From contig CAXBNI010000003.1 in NCBI GenBank assembly GCA_963977105.1, forward strand, positions 124,001 through 188,000: DNA of 64,000 bases, given 5' to 3'. The position numbers and the translations under genes were made by a program. Origin of the DNA: UBA2705 sp963977105. GTDB taxonomy: Bacteria > Pseudomonadota > Alphaproteobacteria > Micavibrionales > Micavibrionaceae. Below the pieces are notes generated by a model. It did not search any database and was not told where the DNA came from. It was given only the letters and a program-made list of their open reading frames with translations. Below, piece after piece: positions 15,268 through 25,052 of the stretch (positions within the stretch are counted from its first letter, which is position 1; every line of letters starts with the position of its first letter).

Positions 15268-18200
15268 ATGATTTTATCTGATCTTTCTGTAACACGCCCC
15301 GTCTTTGCCTCCGTCCTATCATTATTGTTGATAGCGTTCGGCATTGTCTCTTTCTCAAAATTATCTTTAAGAGAGTATCCTGATATTGACCCACCAGTTG
15401 TCTCTATTGATACCAATTACTCAGGCGCGGCGGCGAATGTCGTTGAAACGCGTATTACTGAAGTGATTGAAGATCGGATCTCTGGCATTGAAGGTATCAA
15501 ATTTGTACAGTCAACATCCTCAGATGGCCGCTCGCGAATTAATATTGAATTTGATGTCAGCCGCGATATCGAAGCCGCTGCAAATGATGTGCGAGATCGC
15601 GTATCAGGTATCTCAGATGACCTGCCCGAAGAAGCTGACCCACCAGAGATAGAAAAAGCAGATTCCAGTGATGACGTCATTTTATGGCTGAACCTTATTA
15701 GCGATCAAATGAACGTATTGGAGCTAACGGACTACGCTAAGCGCTACCTACAAGATCGTTTCTCCGTATTACCCGGCGTTGCACGGGTGCGGATTGGGGG
15801 CGGCTTAGAATACTCTATGCGTGTGTGGCTTGATCGTAATAAAATGGCCTCGCGCGGTATAACAGTTCAAGATGTTGAATCTGCGCTGCGCTCAGAAAAT
15901 GTCGAACTTCCTGCAGGCAGCATTGAATCAGAAGAGGTTCAATTTACAGCGCGTATTGAACGTGGCTATAAGACATCAGAAGACTTCCAAAAACTGGTCA
16001 TTGCAAAATCTGACGATTACTTAGTGCGCTTAGGGGATGTGGCCCGCGTAGAAAAAGCAGCGATTGAAAGCCGCACATTTTTTCGCGGTAATGGCGTGCC
16101 GATGGTGGGCATAGGCATCATCAAACAGTCGAAAGGGAATACTGTGGATGTCGCAAAAGAAGCAAAACTGCTCGCGGATCGTTTAGCGCCAAACCTTCCC
16201 CCAGGCATGGAAATCATTAGTTCTTATGATTCCTCTGTTTTTATCAGTAGTGCCATTTCAGAAGTCTATAAAACATTATTTATAGCCATACTGCTTGTCG
16301 TCAGCGTTATATATGTATTTTTAGGCAGTTGGCGCGCAATGATAGTGCCGGCCGTTACTGTGCCCGTTTCCCTTATTTCCACATTTATTGTGATCAACCT
16401 TTTTGGTTTCTCAATTAACCTTTTAACTCTATTGGCATTGGTTTTGGCTATTGGTCTAGTTGTTGATGATGCCATTGTTGTATTGGAAAACATCTATCGC
16501 CGCATAGAAAGTGGCGAAGAACCGCTTTCTGCCTCTTACTTTGGCACACGCCAAGTAAGTTTTGCTGTTATTGCAACGACTGTTGTTCTGGTCGCCGTTT
16601 TTGTGCCTATCACATTTTTAGAAGGTGATTTAGGGCGCTTATTCTCAGAATTTGCAATTACTATGGCCGCCGCGGTTTGTTTTTCGACGTTTATTGCAGT
16701 TACGCTCTGCCCCATGATTGCATCAAAGTTATTAAAGAAAACCAAGAAGAATAAATTCCACTTATTCATTGACCGTTCTTTTGATAAATTTGCTGCTGGA
16801 TACAGTTATGTTTTAGAGCAAGCATTAAAGTTTAGAATAGTGGTCATTCTTATATTTGCAGCCATTACAGGTGCTTCGTTTTTCCTTTTCAACATTCTGC
16901 CTTCAGAATATGCTCCCAAAGAAGATCGGGGGGCATTTTACCTTATGGTCAACGCCCCAGAAGGCGCATCATATGAATTCACAAAAGAATATATGGAAGA
17001 AATAGAAAGTCGCCTCACTCCCTATGTAGAAAGCAATGAAATCAAACGCCTCCTTGTACGCGCTCCGCGCGGCTTTGGTACGCTGTCTAGCTTTAATGAT
17101 GGCATAGTTGTGAATGTTTTAAATGACTGGAGCGAGCGACGCCCAGCTGCAACCATTATGAGCGAAATTGCCCAAAAAGTCGCAGACTTACCAGGCGTGC
17201 GTGCCTTTCCAGTCATGCGCCAAGGTTTTGGTGGCGGCACAGCGAAACCCGTTCAGTTCGTCATCGGCGGCGGCACATATCATGAATTAGCGCAGTGGCG
17301 CGATATTATTATCAAGAAGATCAATGAAGAAAACCCTGGCCTCAAGGACATTGATAGCGATTATAAGGAAACTAAACCGCAGCTAACAATCAAGGTCAAC
17401 AAAGAGCGCGCAGGTGATCTGGGTGTCAGCGGCACCGTAATCGGAAGCACGCTGGAATCAATGCTCGGTTCCCGTCGCGTGACAACGTATATCGAAGATG
17501 GTGAAGAATATGACGTGATCTTGGAAGGCGAGCGTGACACACAGCGTACGCCAACAAACATGCAAAATATTTATGTCCGCGCAGATAATGGAAAACTCAT
17601 TCCTTTATCAAATGTTGTAACCATTGAAGAGTACGCAGATTCAGGTTCGCTTAACCGTTATAACCGCGTACGCGCCATCACTATTGAAGCTGGTCTTGCG
17701 GATGGTTATGCGCTTGGTGATGCGCTGGATTATCTTCGCTCCTTAGTGCGAGAAAATTTACCCGATAGCGCCGTAATCGATTACAAGGGGCTCTCGCTTG
17801 ACTACCAAACCAGCGGCACATCCCTGCTTTTTATATTCGGCCTTGGGTTCTTAATTGTCTTTTTGGTCTTGGCCGCGCAATTTGAAAGCTACGTACACCC
17901 TCTGGTCATTATTTTAACGGTTCCACTTGCTATAACGGGCGCTTTAGCTGGACTTTACGTTACTGGGAACTCTCTAAATGTGTATACTCAAATTGGCCTG
18001 ATCATGCTCATCGGACTTGCGGCAAAAAACGGCATTCTCATCGTTGAGTTTGTAAACCAATTGCGTGATGACGGGGTTGAGTTCTCTAAAGCCTTGAGGG
18101 ATGCCGCACAAATGCGTTTACGCCCAATTGTGATGACGGGCATTACAACAATCGCAGGGGCGGTTCCGCTTATCCTTTCAAGTGGTGCCGGCTCCGAAAC

Positions 18201-18363
18201 TCGTGTTGCTATTGGGGTTGTGATGCTTTTTGGTGTCGCTGCCGCAACAATATTTACACTTTTTGTTGTCCCCGTAGCATATGACCTCTTAGCACGCAAA
18301 ACCGGTTCACCTGGCGATGTACGCCGCCGCTTAGATGCACAAAATCAGGATAAACCTTCATGA
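15268..18363 (+). CDS. RND multidrug efflux pump (HAE1 family)
   Basis: A 1031-residue inner-membrane proton-driven pump of the AcrB type. The duplicated layout of helix, periplasmic loop and six-helix bundle is intact. Proton-relay residues are visible as Asp401-Asp402 in GLVVDDAIVVLENIYRR (AcrB Asp407/408) and Lys920 in GLAAKNGILIVEF (AcrB Lys940). The N-terminal SLREYPDIDPPVVSIDT and the C-terminal RPIVMTGITTIAGAVPL are HAE1 signatures. Its 3' end overlaps the channel gene by four bases (ATGA). The operon is under the divergent TetR-type repressor. The substrate range cannot be read from the sequence. Confidence 0.95.
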   Translation: MILSDLSVTRPVFASVLSLLLIAFGIVSFSKLSLREYPDIDPPVVSIDTNYSGAAANVVETRITEVIEDRISGIEGIKFVQSTSSDGRSRINIEFDVSRDIEAAANDVRDRVSGISDDLPEEADPPEIEKADSSDDVILWLNLISDQMNVLELTDYAKRYLQDRFSVLPGVARVRIGGGLEYSMRVWLDRNKMASRGITVQDVESALRSENVELPAGSIESEEVQFTARIERGYKTSEDFQKLVIAKSDDYLVRLGDVARVEKAAIESRTFFRGNGVPMVGIGIIKQSKGNTVDVAKEAKLLADRLAPNLPPGMEIISSYDSSVFISSAISEVYKTLFIAILLVVSVIYVFLGSWRAMIVPAVTVPVSLISTFIVINLFGFSINLLTLLALVLAIGLVVDDAIVVLENIYRRIESGEEPLSASYFGTRQVSFAVIATTVVLVAVFVPITFLEGDLGRLFSEFAITMAAAVCFSTFIAVTLCPMIASKLLKKTKKNKFHLFIDRSFDKFAAGYSYVLEQALKFRIVVILIFAAITGASFFLFNILPSEYAPKEDRGAFYLMVNAPEGASYEFTKEYMEEIESRLTPYVESNEIKRLLVRAPRGFGTLSSFNDGIVVNVLNDWSERRPAATIMSEIAQKVADLPGVRAFPVMRQGFGGGTAKPVQFVIGGGTYHELAQWRDIIIKKINEENPGLKDIDSDYKETKPQLTIKVNKERAGDLGVSGTVIGSTLESMLGSRRVTTYIEDGEEYDVILEGERDTQRTPTNMQNIYVRADNGKLIPLSNVVTIEEYADSGSLNRYNRVRAITIEAGLADGYALGDALDYLRSLVRENLPDSAVIDYKGLSLDYQTSGTSLLFIFGLGFLIVFLVLAAQFESYVHPLVIILTVPLAITGALAGLYVTGNSLNVYTQIGLIMLIGLAAKNGILIVEFVNQLRDDGVEFSKALRDAAQMRLRPIVMTGITTIAGAVPLILSSGAGSETRVAIGVVMLFGVAAATIFTLFVVPVAYDLLARKTGSPGDVRRRLDAQNQDKPS

Positions 18364-19754
18364 TAAGAAAAATACTTTTAACCAGTTCAGTGCTGTGCCT
18401 TGCAGGGTGTACGGTTGGTACAGATTACCAAGCGCCGTCACTAGACTTCGCTAATAAATGGTTTTCTTCTAAAACAGAAATTGTGACTCCAGAGGCCATT
18501 CACACGCAATGGTGGGAAAGTTTTAACGACCCCATGCTGAATAGCTATATTTTGCAAGCAACTGAAAATAACAAAGACCTAGAAATCGCCCTAGCCAATG
18601 TCCGCAGCGCACGCGCCTTAAGGCGCGAACAAGCTGCGGTTTTCTGGCCTCAAATTAACGGGGATAGCAGCGCGGAGCGTTCTAAGTCAACAAGCACAAG
18701 CAACGTGACAAATAGCTTTGAAAGTAGTTTTGACGCATCGTGGGAACTTGATATATTCGGCGGCAACCGCCGTGCCAACGAGGCTGCAGCGGCACGTATA
18801 GGCGCATCACAAGCTAAATATCAGGACGTCATGCTTTCCACGCTTTCTGAAGTTGCGAGAACCTATTACGAAGCGCGCGGTTTACAAAAGCGCATTGCAA
18901 TTACCGAACAGAATACAGAGCTGCTCAAAGAAACGTTTCAGGTTATTCAAGACCGCGTAAACATTGGCGAGACGAGTGAATTTGACCTCTCACGTGCACA
19001 AAGTGAGTATGAATTGACCCGCGCACGCCTGCCCAATCTACACGCGGAATTAAGAGCCTCCATTTACAGCCTGTCCGTATTGTTAGGGCAGCCGCCAGAA
19101 GCATTACTAGAGGAGATGAAGACGATCAAGCCGCTGCCATCACCGCCAGATATAGTGCCGGTTGGCTTGCGCTCGGATATTCTACGTAGGCGCCCAGACA
19201 TCCGTGTAGCGGAGCGTGCGTTAGCAGCCTCTATCGCCGATATAGGCGCCCAAACCGCGGAGCTTTTCCCAACGTTCTTTTTAACAGGCGATATAGGCTC
19301 ACAAGCGAAGCTCTTTGGGGATTTGTTTTCTGGAGGTACTGGCATATGGTCATTGGCTTCTGCAATTCAATGGTCCGTGTTTGAAGGCGGCGCTATACGC
19401 GCGCGCATTGAGCTGAAAGAAGCTGAAAGCGTTGCCGCTTTAGCGCTATACGAAAAAAGCGTCCTCGAAGCGTTACGTGACGCTGAAACCGCCCTAACGC
19501 GTTATGGCGAGGAACTGGAAACACGTAAACGTTTGGCGCAAGGCGTACAAAGTTTGAAAAAATCCACGGCTTTGGCAAAAGAACTCTATAGCGCCGGTGA
19601 AGAAGACTATCTAGCCGTTGTTGACGCAGAACGCCAGCTTATCGCGAGCGAAGATGATTTGATCATCTCAGAGACAGTATCAATTACGAAATTGATTGCA
19701 CTCTATACAGCCTTGGGTGGCGGCTGGGAGTTACCCCCTTCGAATCTTCGATAG
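18360..19754 (+). CDS. Outer-membrane efflux lipoprotein, NodT family
   Basis: A 464-residue channel subunit with lipobox LAGC (Cys17), followed by TVGTDYQAPS and the two OEP halves. Characteristic motifs are WWESFNDPMLNSYI, the inter-repeat LRRRPDIRVAERALAASIADIGAQ and the terminal ALGGGWELP. It is the last gene of the operon and completes a tripartite RND pump. It is clearly related to, but distinct from, the channel of the MacAB set at 6455-7822. No strong intrinsic terminator was seen after it. Confidence 0.93.
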   Translation: MIRKILLTSSVLCLAGCTVGTDYQAPSLDFANKWFSSKTEIVTPEAIHTQWWESFNDPMLNSYILQATENNKDLEIALANVRSARALRREQAAVFWPQINGDSSAERSKSTSTSNVTNSFESSFDASWELDIFGGNRRANEAAAARIGASQAKYQDVMLSTLSEVARTYYEARGLQKRIAITEQNTELLKETFQVIQDRVNIGETSEFDLSRAQSEYELTRARLPNLHAELRASIYSLSVLLGQPPEALLEEMKTIKPLPSPPDIVPVGLRSDILRRRPDIRVAERALAASIADIGAQTAELFPTFFLTGDIGSQAKLFGDLFSGGTGIWSLASAIQWSVFEGGAIRARIELKEAESVAALALYEKSVLEALRDAETALTRYGEELETRKRLAQGVQSLKKSTALAKELYSAGEEDYLAVVDAERQLIASEDDLIISETVSITKLIALYTALGGGWELPPSNLR

Positions 19755-19849
19755 CGCCTTAAGCACCACAGCCTTATGCTGTATCAAGTAGGCACTCTTC
19801 TAATAGATGCATCACAGAATTCATTCTGCAATGCCGAAGCGCAAGCTCT

Positions 19850-19909
19850 GGTAGTGTCCAAACTTCAACACTTTCAATTTTCAATCTTAGTGAAACTTTG
19901 CCCACTACC
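19850..19909. mobile_element. 60-bp terminal-repeat relic (copy E)
   Basis: GGTAGTGTCCAAACTTCAAC at 19850 faces AGTGAAACTTTGCCCACTACC ending at 19909, an imperfect inverted repeat with the same first seven bases (GGTAGTG) and a CAAA core as the other copies. The internal block of copies A-C is gone, leaving only the two ends and about 20 bases between them. It lies in the spacer after the RND operon. Confidence 0.6.
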
Positions 19910-19975
19910 CTTTTCTATTGATTTAATTGGCAAGAGTATTTAGCTTCTAGTGTCGTATTTCATGAGGAGCGGAAT

Positions 19976-21193
19976 TTGTATTCATTTAATAAAAAATTAT
20001 TGGTTCAATATGCAGTTTTTAGTTTTGTATTGTCTATTTTGATTGTTGAATTCCCTCGTTCTTTTGCGTTTATACCAGGGGTATCATTTCTTTTGGTTCT
20101 TGCCTGTCGCAAATTCTATGGAGATTGGCAAAGCTATAGAATACCAGTTGCTTTGTATGTGCCCTTTATTGTCCTCGGAGTTTTGGCGTCGGCAAGTTTA
20201 TTGTGGAGCATTAGTTTTGAAACCTCCCTAGATCGTGTCCTTAAAATGACCCCTATTCTCTTCGCTGGTGTGGTGACCCTTAGCGGCGCTGTTCATTCAA
20301 AACCGGAACATATACGAATATACTTGGCCGCACTGCTTTTTGCTCTCATATCTGGCTGTTTATTGGTAGTTTTCGAATTAAATACGGGAGATATTATACA
20401 TAGGGTTTTACACCATATCCCTGAAAACATTGATGTCGCGAGCGCGGCTTATAACAGGGGCACAAATATTATTGTCCTTAGCTGTTTTAGTGTTCTGGCT
20501 TATTATAGCTACATTGCCCAACAGCCACGATTGCTTGTGCCTTTGCTCTTCGCGCTATTAGGGTTGATGGTGTTCACAGATAGCCAATCGGCGCAATTAG
20601 CACTGGCTCTTGGCTTAGTCACGTTCTTTGCATTTCCCTACAGGGTTAAATTATGCTGGTATGGCTTAATGGTTCTGGTCTTTGTACTAACACTGGGGGC
20701 GCCCTTTATTGCGCCATGGCTCTATGGTCATGCTGCATATATTAATGAGTTGCCATTTTTTGGCGGAGGCATGGGATATGCTGGCCCGCGCCTAGAAATA
20801 TGGGACTATATTAGCCGTTACATTTTAGAGTCCCCTATTACCGGATATGGTATCGAAGCTACGCGGACGATTACTGATTTTGATTCCAAAGAAGTGTTTC
20901 TCACTGGCAATACAATATTACACCCGCACAACTTCGCCCTACAGTTTTGGATTGAATTTGGCATGGTTGGGGCTTTAATCGCCGCTAGTGGTTTGGTGTG
21001 GTTGGTGTGGCTGATACATAAGTTAGATAACCATGTTGCACAGCGCACGGCATTGGCAAGCTTTATAGCGATCTTGTCTGTTTCCGCCATGGGCTATGGT
21101 ATGTGGCAAAGTTGGTGGATGGGGGCTGTGTTTTTAACGGCAGCGCATACTGTGTTTATTCAGCGCCTAATGACCCAAAAAGCAGAAAAGTAA
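19976..21193 (+). CDS. O-antigen ligase-like membrane protein (Wzy_C family)
   Basis: A 405-residue polytopic protein with about eleven to twelve membrane helices. The large periplasmic loop carries GPRLEIWDYISRYILESPITG, then HPHNFALQFWIEFG around residues 310-330, the pattern of O-antigen ligase/polymerase family proteins (WaaL, Wzy). It probably joins or polymerises undecaprenyl-linked glycan on the periplasmic face. The start is a TTG at 19976, six bases after GAGGAG; no ATG fits better. It faces the 3' end of the big glycan operon (convergent), which fits a role in the final assembly of that glycan. Confidence 0.85.
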   Translation: MYSFNKKLLVQYAVFSFVLSILIVEFPRSFAFIPGVSFLLVLACRKFYGDWQSYRIPVALYVPFIVLGVLASASLLWSISFETSLDRVLKMTPILFAGVVTLSGAVHSKPEHIRIYLAALLFALISGCLLVVFELNTGDIIHRVLHHIPENIDVASAAYNRGTNIIVLSCFSVLAYYSYIAQQPRLLVPLLFALLGLMVFTDSQSAQLALALGLVTFFAFPYRVKLCWYGLMVLVFVLTLGAPFIAPWLYGHAAYINELPFFGGGMGYAGPRLEIWDYISRYILESPITGYGIEATRTITDFDSKEVFLTGNTILHPHNFALQFWIEFGMVGALIAASGLVWLVWLIHKLDNHVAQRTALASFIAILSVSAMGYGMWQSWWMGAVFLTAAHTVFIQRLMTQKAEK

Positions 21194-21243
21194 ATCTGTT
21201 TTATGCCACATCCTTAATGAAAGTTTTGTGAATTTCAGGGGTT

Positions 21244-21268
21244 AGCTCAAAGGGCACTACTTTGAGCT
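21244..21268 (+). terminator. Possible terminator hairpin between convergent genes
   Basis: AGCTCAAAG (21244-21252) and CTTTGAGCT (21260-21268) form a perfect 9-bp stem with a 7-base loop. A short T-rich tail (TTGTT) follows on the plus strand. It lies 50 bases after the O-antigen ligase stop and 85 bases from the end of the opposing dehydrogenase gene. The weak U-tract makes termination efficiency doubtful. Confidence 0.45.
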
Positions 21269-21352
21269 TTGTTGAGCGCGCGCGGTGCTAAAAAGGACAC
21301 AATGCGCGCCAATGTCTATAAATACACTATTTTCGAGTAGGTTTTCAACGCC

Positions 21353-22678
21353 TTAGGCCTTCATGACTTTATCTTTAAATTCGGGGAAAGCCTTCATTGC
21401 ATTTCTGGTATCAATAATTAGTGAAGACCACTGTCCTAACTGATTGTAGTCTATAGCATCGTGGTCTGTGACGATAATCACGGCATCGGCGCCAGAAAAT
21501 TCAGCCTCACTCCATGCTATCGACTTTGCATCACTAAATTCAGGGAAGTTACGCATAGTTCCGAGCTCAGGGATCAAAGGATCATAAAACTCAACTGTCG
21601 CCCCGTGCTTTATTAACATTTTAATTAAGGGGAATGCGGGAGATTCCCTTTGATCATTAACGTTCTTTTTGTAGGCCACGCCAGAAACAATAATTTTACT
21701 ACCCGCTAAAGACTTTTGTTTTTTCCGGTTTAGGGCTTCCGCGGTTTTATTAAGTACATATTCAGGCATATTGACGTTTATTTCGCCCGCAAGCTCAATA
21801 AATCTTGTGTTAATGTCATATTCTTTGGCTTTCCATGTCAAATAGAACGGGTCTATAGGGATGCAGTGCCCACCAAGGCCAGGACCTGGGTAAAACGGCA
21901 TGTAACCGAATGGCTTCGTTTTTGCGGCGTCTACAACTTCCCAAATGTCGATCCCCATTTTGTCGTAGATAACTTTTAATTCATTGACGAGTGCTATATT
22001 GACAGCTCTAAAGACATTCTCTGTGATTTTTACCGCCTCGGCCGTTGCTGCAGAAGACACTTTAATCACCTTATCCAGAAAACATGCATAAAACTTATAG
22101 CTAATATCTGTTGCTTCATCCCCATCACCACCAATGATTTTTGGTATCGTTGCGGTTTCAAAATCAGCATTACCGGGATCTTCTCGTTCTGGTGAATATG
22201 CCAGATAAAAATCTCTGCCTGATTTTTTACCGCCGCGCTCCAGGATAGGTTTAATGACCTCTGTCGTCGTTCCGGGGTATGTGGTGGACTCTAAGACAAT
22301 AATTTGATTGTCACGCATATGCTGTGCAATGGTCTCTGTGGTTTTGGTAACATAACTAAGGTCAGGCTCTTTATGAACACCTAACGGCGTAGGTACGCAG
22401 ATGATAATCACATCAACGTCATGAAGCTTTGACATGTCTGCTGTCGCTTGAAAATGGCCACTATTTACATGTGACGCGATTGTTTGTTCACTGACCGTAT
22501 CCAAATATGTTTTACCTTGGTTCAGCAGTTCAACCTTGGCATCATCAACGTCAAAGCCTGTGACCTTAATATTTTGTTTGCATATGGAGTGCATAAGCGG
22601 CAAGCCAACATAGCCTAAGCCTATGATCCCGACTTGGATGGTTTTATCATTAATCTTTTGATTGAGTTGCTCATACAT
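21353..22678 (-). CDS. wbpA: UDP-N-acetylglucosamine 6-dehydrogenase-like (WbpA type)
   Basis: A 441-residue NAD-dependent nucleotide-sugar dehydrogenase. The N-terminal Rossmann motif is GIIGLGYVGLP (residues 17-27), and the catalytic Cys272 sits in GPGLGGHCIPIDPFYL. The helical middle and the C-terminal UDP-binding domain (SGVAYKKNVNDQRESPAF) are intact. The motif around the Cys matches enzymes oxidising UDP-GlcNAc (or UDP-ManNAc) to the uronic acid rather than UDP-glucose dehydrogenases. It supplies a HexNAcA donor for the surface glycan. It is the last gene of the 25-kb glycan operon, and the exact substrate is inferred. Confidence 0.85.
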   Translation of the reverse strand: MYEQLNQKINDKTIQVGIIGLGYVGLPLMHSICKQNIKVTGFDVDDAKVELLNQGKTYLDTVSEQTIASHVNSGHFQATADMSKLHDVDVIIICVPTPLGVHKEPDLSYVTKTTETIAQHMRDNQIIVLESTTYPGTTTEVIKPILERGGKKSGRDFYLAYSPEREDPGNADFETATIPKIIGGDGDEATDISYKFYACFLDKVIKVSSAATAEAVKITENVFRAVNIALVNELKVIYDKMGIDIWEVVDAAKTKPFGYMPFYPGPGLGGHCIPIDPFYLTWKAKEYDINTRFIELAGEINVNMPEYVLNKTAEALNRKKQKSLAGSKIIVSGVAYKKNVNDQRESPAFPLIKMLIKHGATVEFYDPLIPELGTMRNFPEFSDAKSIAWSEAEFSGADAVIIVTDHDAIDYNQLGQWSSLIIDTRNAMKAFPEFKDKVMKA

Positions 22679-22708
22679 ATACGGCTATTGACCTCAGCGT
22701 TAATCGTT

Positions 22709-23902
22709 TTACAGCTTGTTTATAATCTCTATATATTTTTTGTAAATGTTCTTTTGCCCAGCAAGCGAAATAATCCTTTGTGACTGCTTGTCCATTTGCG
22801 CTTCGGATATCTCTGCTGCGGCCTTCATCGCGTCCGCCCAAGCCTTAGGGTTGTCTATTGGCGCGGTATAACCGTTTTCGCCATTATTAACCCATTCTTT
22901 AAATGACGGTTCGCTTTCATTTGCCACCACAGGAACGCCGCAAGCAATAGCCTCGATCATCGGCGTACCAAAACCTTCATTAGAAGCCGGCATAGCATAT
23001 ATATTTGACGCCCTGATATACTCAGCCGCATTGACGTGCTCCGCTTTTATAAATACCCGGCCTTGCAAGCCCAAATGCTCTATTTTTTGTCGCATATCAT
23101 CAAGATATTTTTGGTCCTGATGCAAAAGCCCACCCCCTGTCACGAAAGGCCCGACAATCACAAGTTTATAGTTTTCTGGCAGGAGCGCTAAAACATCAAT
23201 CAATAAAATTTGATTTTTTTGTGGGGTGATTTTAGCAATGGTTAAAATCACAATGTCATCATGGGAAAAAGGCGTGTGCTGCTTACGTAGCGCATCACGG
23301 TCGGATAAGTCCACGTTAAACAGGGCCTCATCAATTGGATTAGGCCGCAGCCAAATATGATGATCTGTGTAGCCCTCATTTTTGCAACGCTGTGCGGCTT
23401 GGTTATTAAAGACAACGAAGACCGCACGGTCTTTTGCAGGTTTCAGCTTAAAAACGCTGAGTAATTTTTGATATGGCTTCGCTTCGGCTGTTACCAGCTC
23501 CATAATCATCGGTATTTTATGGCGGTTTGCCCAAAATATGGCCGCAGCGGTTACGCCTGAATTCCCTGCTATGTGAATAAAATCCGTGCGTTTTTGATGG
23601 CGATAAAGGTGAATAAGTGACTTCACAAAGTCCAAGTTATAAACCGCAAAGTTATAAAGTTTTTTTGACAAAACATTAAAAGGGAAACTTTTAACCCGTG
23701 GAGCGCTACAGACAACGCGGCTTACATTAAACCCGTCATAATCATATTGGGCGTCCTTGGAATATTCAACAGAATTACAAACCACGTTAATGTTCGCGGC
23801 GCTTACGTCACTTTGAATCGCCTTGTAAAGACGCGGTATTCTGTTTGCAGGTCCAGAATATTCTGGGTGGAATTTGCTCATCACGAGAAGGATGTTCTTC
23901 AT
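22709..23902 (-). CDS. Glycosyltransferase family 4-like
   Basis: A 397-residue GT-B enzyme. The N-terminal acceptor domain starts KNILLVMSKFHPEYSGPANR. The C-terminal donor domain has VILTIAKITPQKNQILLIDVL, the phosphate-contacting region and the EX7E-type motif EGFGTPMIEAIACGVPVVA near residue 315. It is cytoplasmic or peripherally bound to the inner membrane and adds one sugar to the lipid-linked glycan; the sugar is not predictable. The start lies two bases after the stop of the preceding glycosyltransferase gene. Confidence 0.88.
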   Translation of the reverse strand: MKNILLVMSKFHPEYSGPANRIPRLYKAIQSDVSAANINVVCNSVEYSKDAQYDYDGFNVSRVVCSAPRVKSFPFNVLSKKLYNFAVYNLDFVKSLIHLYRHQKRTDFIHIAGNSGVTAAAIFWANRHKIPMIMELVTAEAKPYQKLLSVFKLKPAKDRAVFVVFNNQAAQRCKNEGYTDHHIWLRPNPIDEALFNVDLSDRDALRKQHTPFSHDDIVILTIAKITPQKNQILLIDVLALLPENYKLVIVGPFVTGGGLLHQDQKYLDDMRQKIEHLGLQGRVFIKAEHVNAAEYIRASNIYAMPASNEGFGTPMIEAIACGVPVVANESEPSFKEWVNNGENGYTAPIDNPKAWADAMKAAAEISEAQMDKQSQRIISLAGQKNIYKKYIEIINKL

Positions 23903-23904
23903 TT

Positions 23905-25005
23905 TTATAGTACCCCTTTTGCAGCATCAATATAATTTTCGGCGATGTTTCTAACATGGAAGGCCGCCGCCCTGCTACGCTGGCTTTCGGCGGCAAAAGG
24001 CTTATCAATGGCCTCAATAATATTACGCGCAAGGGCATCGGCATCCCCCACAGCTGATAGGTACCCATAACGCCCTTTTTCGAGTATCTCCGCAGGGCCA
24101 GAAGGGCAGTCCGTGCTTACCACAGATAAACCGCAATAAAGCCCCTCAACAACGACATTGCCAAAGCCTTCCCATGCAGAAGAAAGTACAAATACATCCG
24201 CCTTCGCCATATAGCTTAACGGGTTATCTACAAAGCCTGCCCAGTATATATAGTTATCAACGCCAAGCGTCACAGCAAGCGCTTTAAGGTCATGTTCTAA
24301 CGAGCCCTGCCCTAGTATAACTAAACAGCAAGGGTGGGTTTTTACCGCAATGGACAGAGCCTTTAGTAATGTCGGGTAATCTTTTTGCGCCACCAAACGG
24401 CCAGAAGCAATAAGTTTTGCTACGTCAACTTCATAACCAAATTCAGGGATCTCTGCGGCAATCGCACGCTCAAAATCCGGCGTGACAACAGGGTTGTAAA
24501 TGCGGATGATTTTATCATCTGCGATGTTACAGACCTTCTGCACATCCCTCAGCACCCCATCGGATATCGCAATCACTTTATCCGCAGTTTTATACAAGCG
24601 CTTCATCAAAAAGAGCATTATTTTATCAGCAAAACGCTGACTATGCGCAAAACTTGTTGAAATATGATTGCGTTCACTAATGATAAACTTAGTTTTGGTA
24701 GTTTTGCAGAATATTTTAGCCAGCAGCGCGGCAATATTCGCATGATATAGCGCCGATATCATGACATCTGGTTGACTTTCCTTCGTGTATTTAATCAGCG
24801 CAGGGATAGATTTTGATGTCTTACTTTTGTTAAAGCAAACTACATTGACGTGGCCGTTAATTTTATGTTTCAATTCACCCGCAGCGCTAGCAATCAACAA
24901 ATCAACTTTATAGCCGTTTGCAGCAATATGATTAGCTAAATTAATAACCATATTTTGAGCGCCGCCGCCGCGGTAATCAGGTATAAAAAAAGCTATATGC
25001 ATCAT
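23905..25005 (-). CDS. Glycosyltransferase family 4-like
   Basis: A 366-residue GT-B protein. The N-terminus MMHIAFFIPDYRGGGAQNMV is the classic GGA loop of retaining family 4 enzymes. The donor side carries LIASGRLVAQKDYPTLLKAL and the motif SSAWEGFGNVVVEGLYCG. It resembles PglA/PglJ-like or amylovoran-type transferases that extend undecaprenyl-diphosphate oligosaccharides. A second family 4 gene follows two bases downstream, suggesting successive steps in the same repeat-unit assembly. Confidence 0.88.
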   Translation of the reverse strand: MMHIAFFIPDYRGGGAQNMVINLANHIAANGYKVDLLIASAAGELKHKINGHVNVVCFNKSKTSKSIPALIKYTKESQPDVMISALYHANIAALLAKIFCKTTKTKFIISERNHISTSFAHSQRFADKIMLFLMKRLYKTADKVIAISDGVLRDVQKVCNIADDKIIRIYNPVVTPDFERAIAAEIPEFGYEVDVAKLIASGRLVAQKDYPTLLKALSIAVKTHPCCLVILGQGSLEHDLKALAVTLGVDNYIYWAGFVDNPLSYMAKADVFVLSSAWEGFGNVVVEGLYCGLSVVSTDCPSGPAEILEKGRYGYLSAVGDADALARNIIEAIDKPFAAESQRSRAAAFHVRNIAENYIDAAKGVL

Positions 25006-25052
25006 GCGTTTCTTTAGAGTTTGTTCTTGTCATGGTGAATGATTATAAGGAT

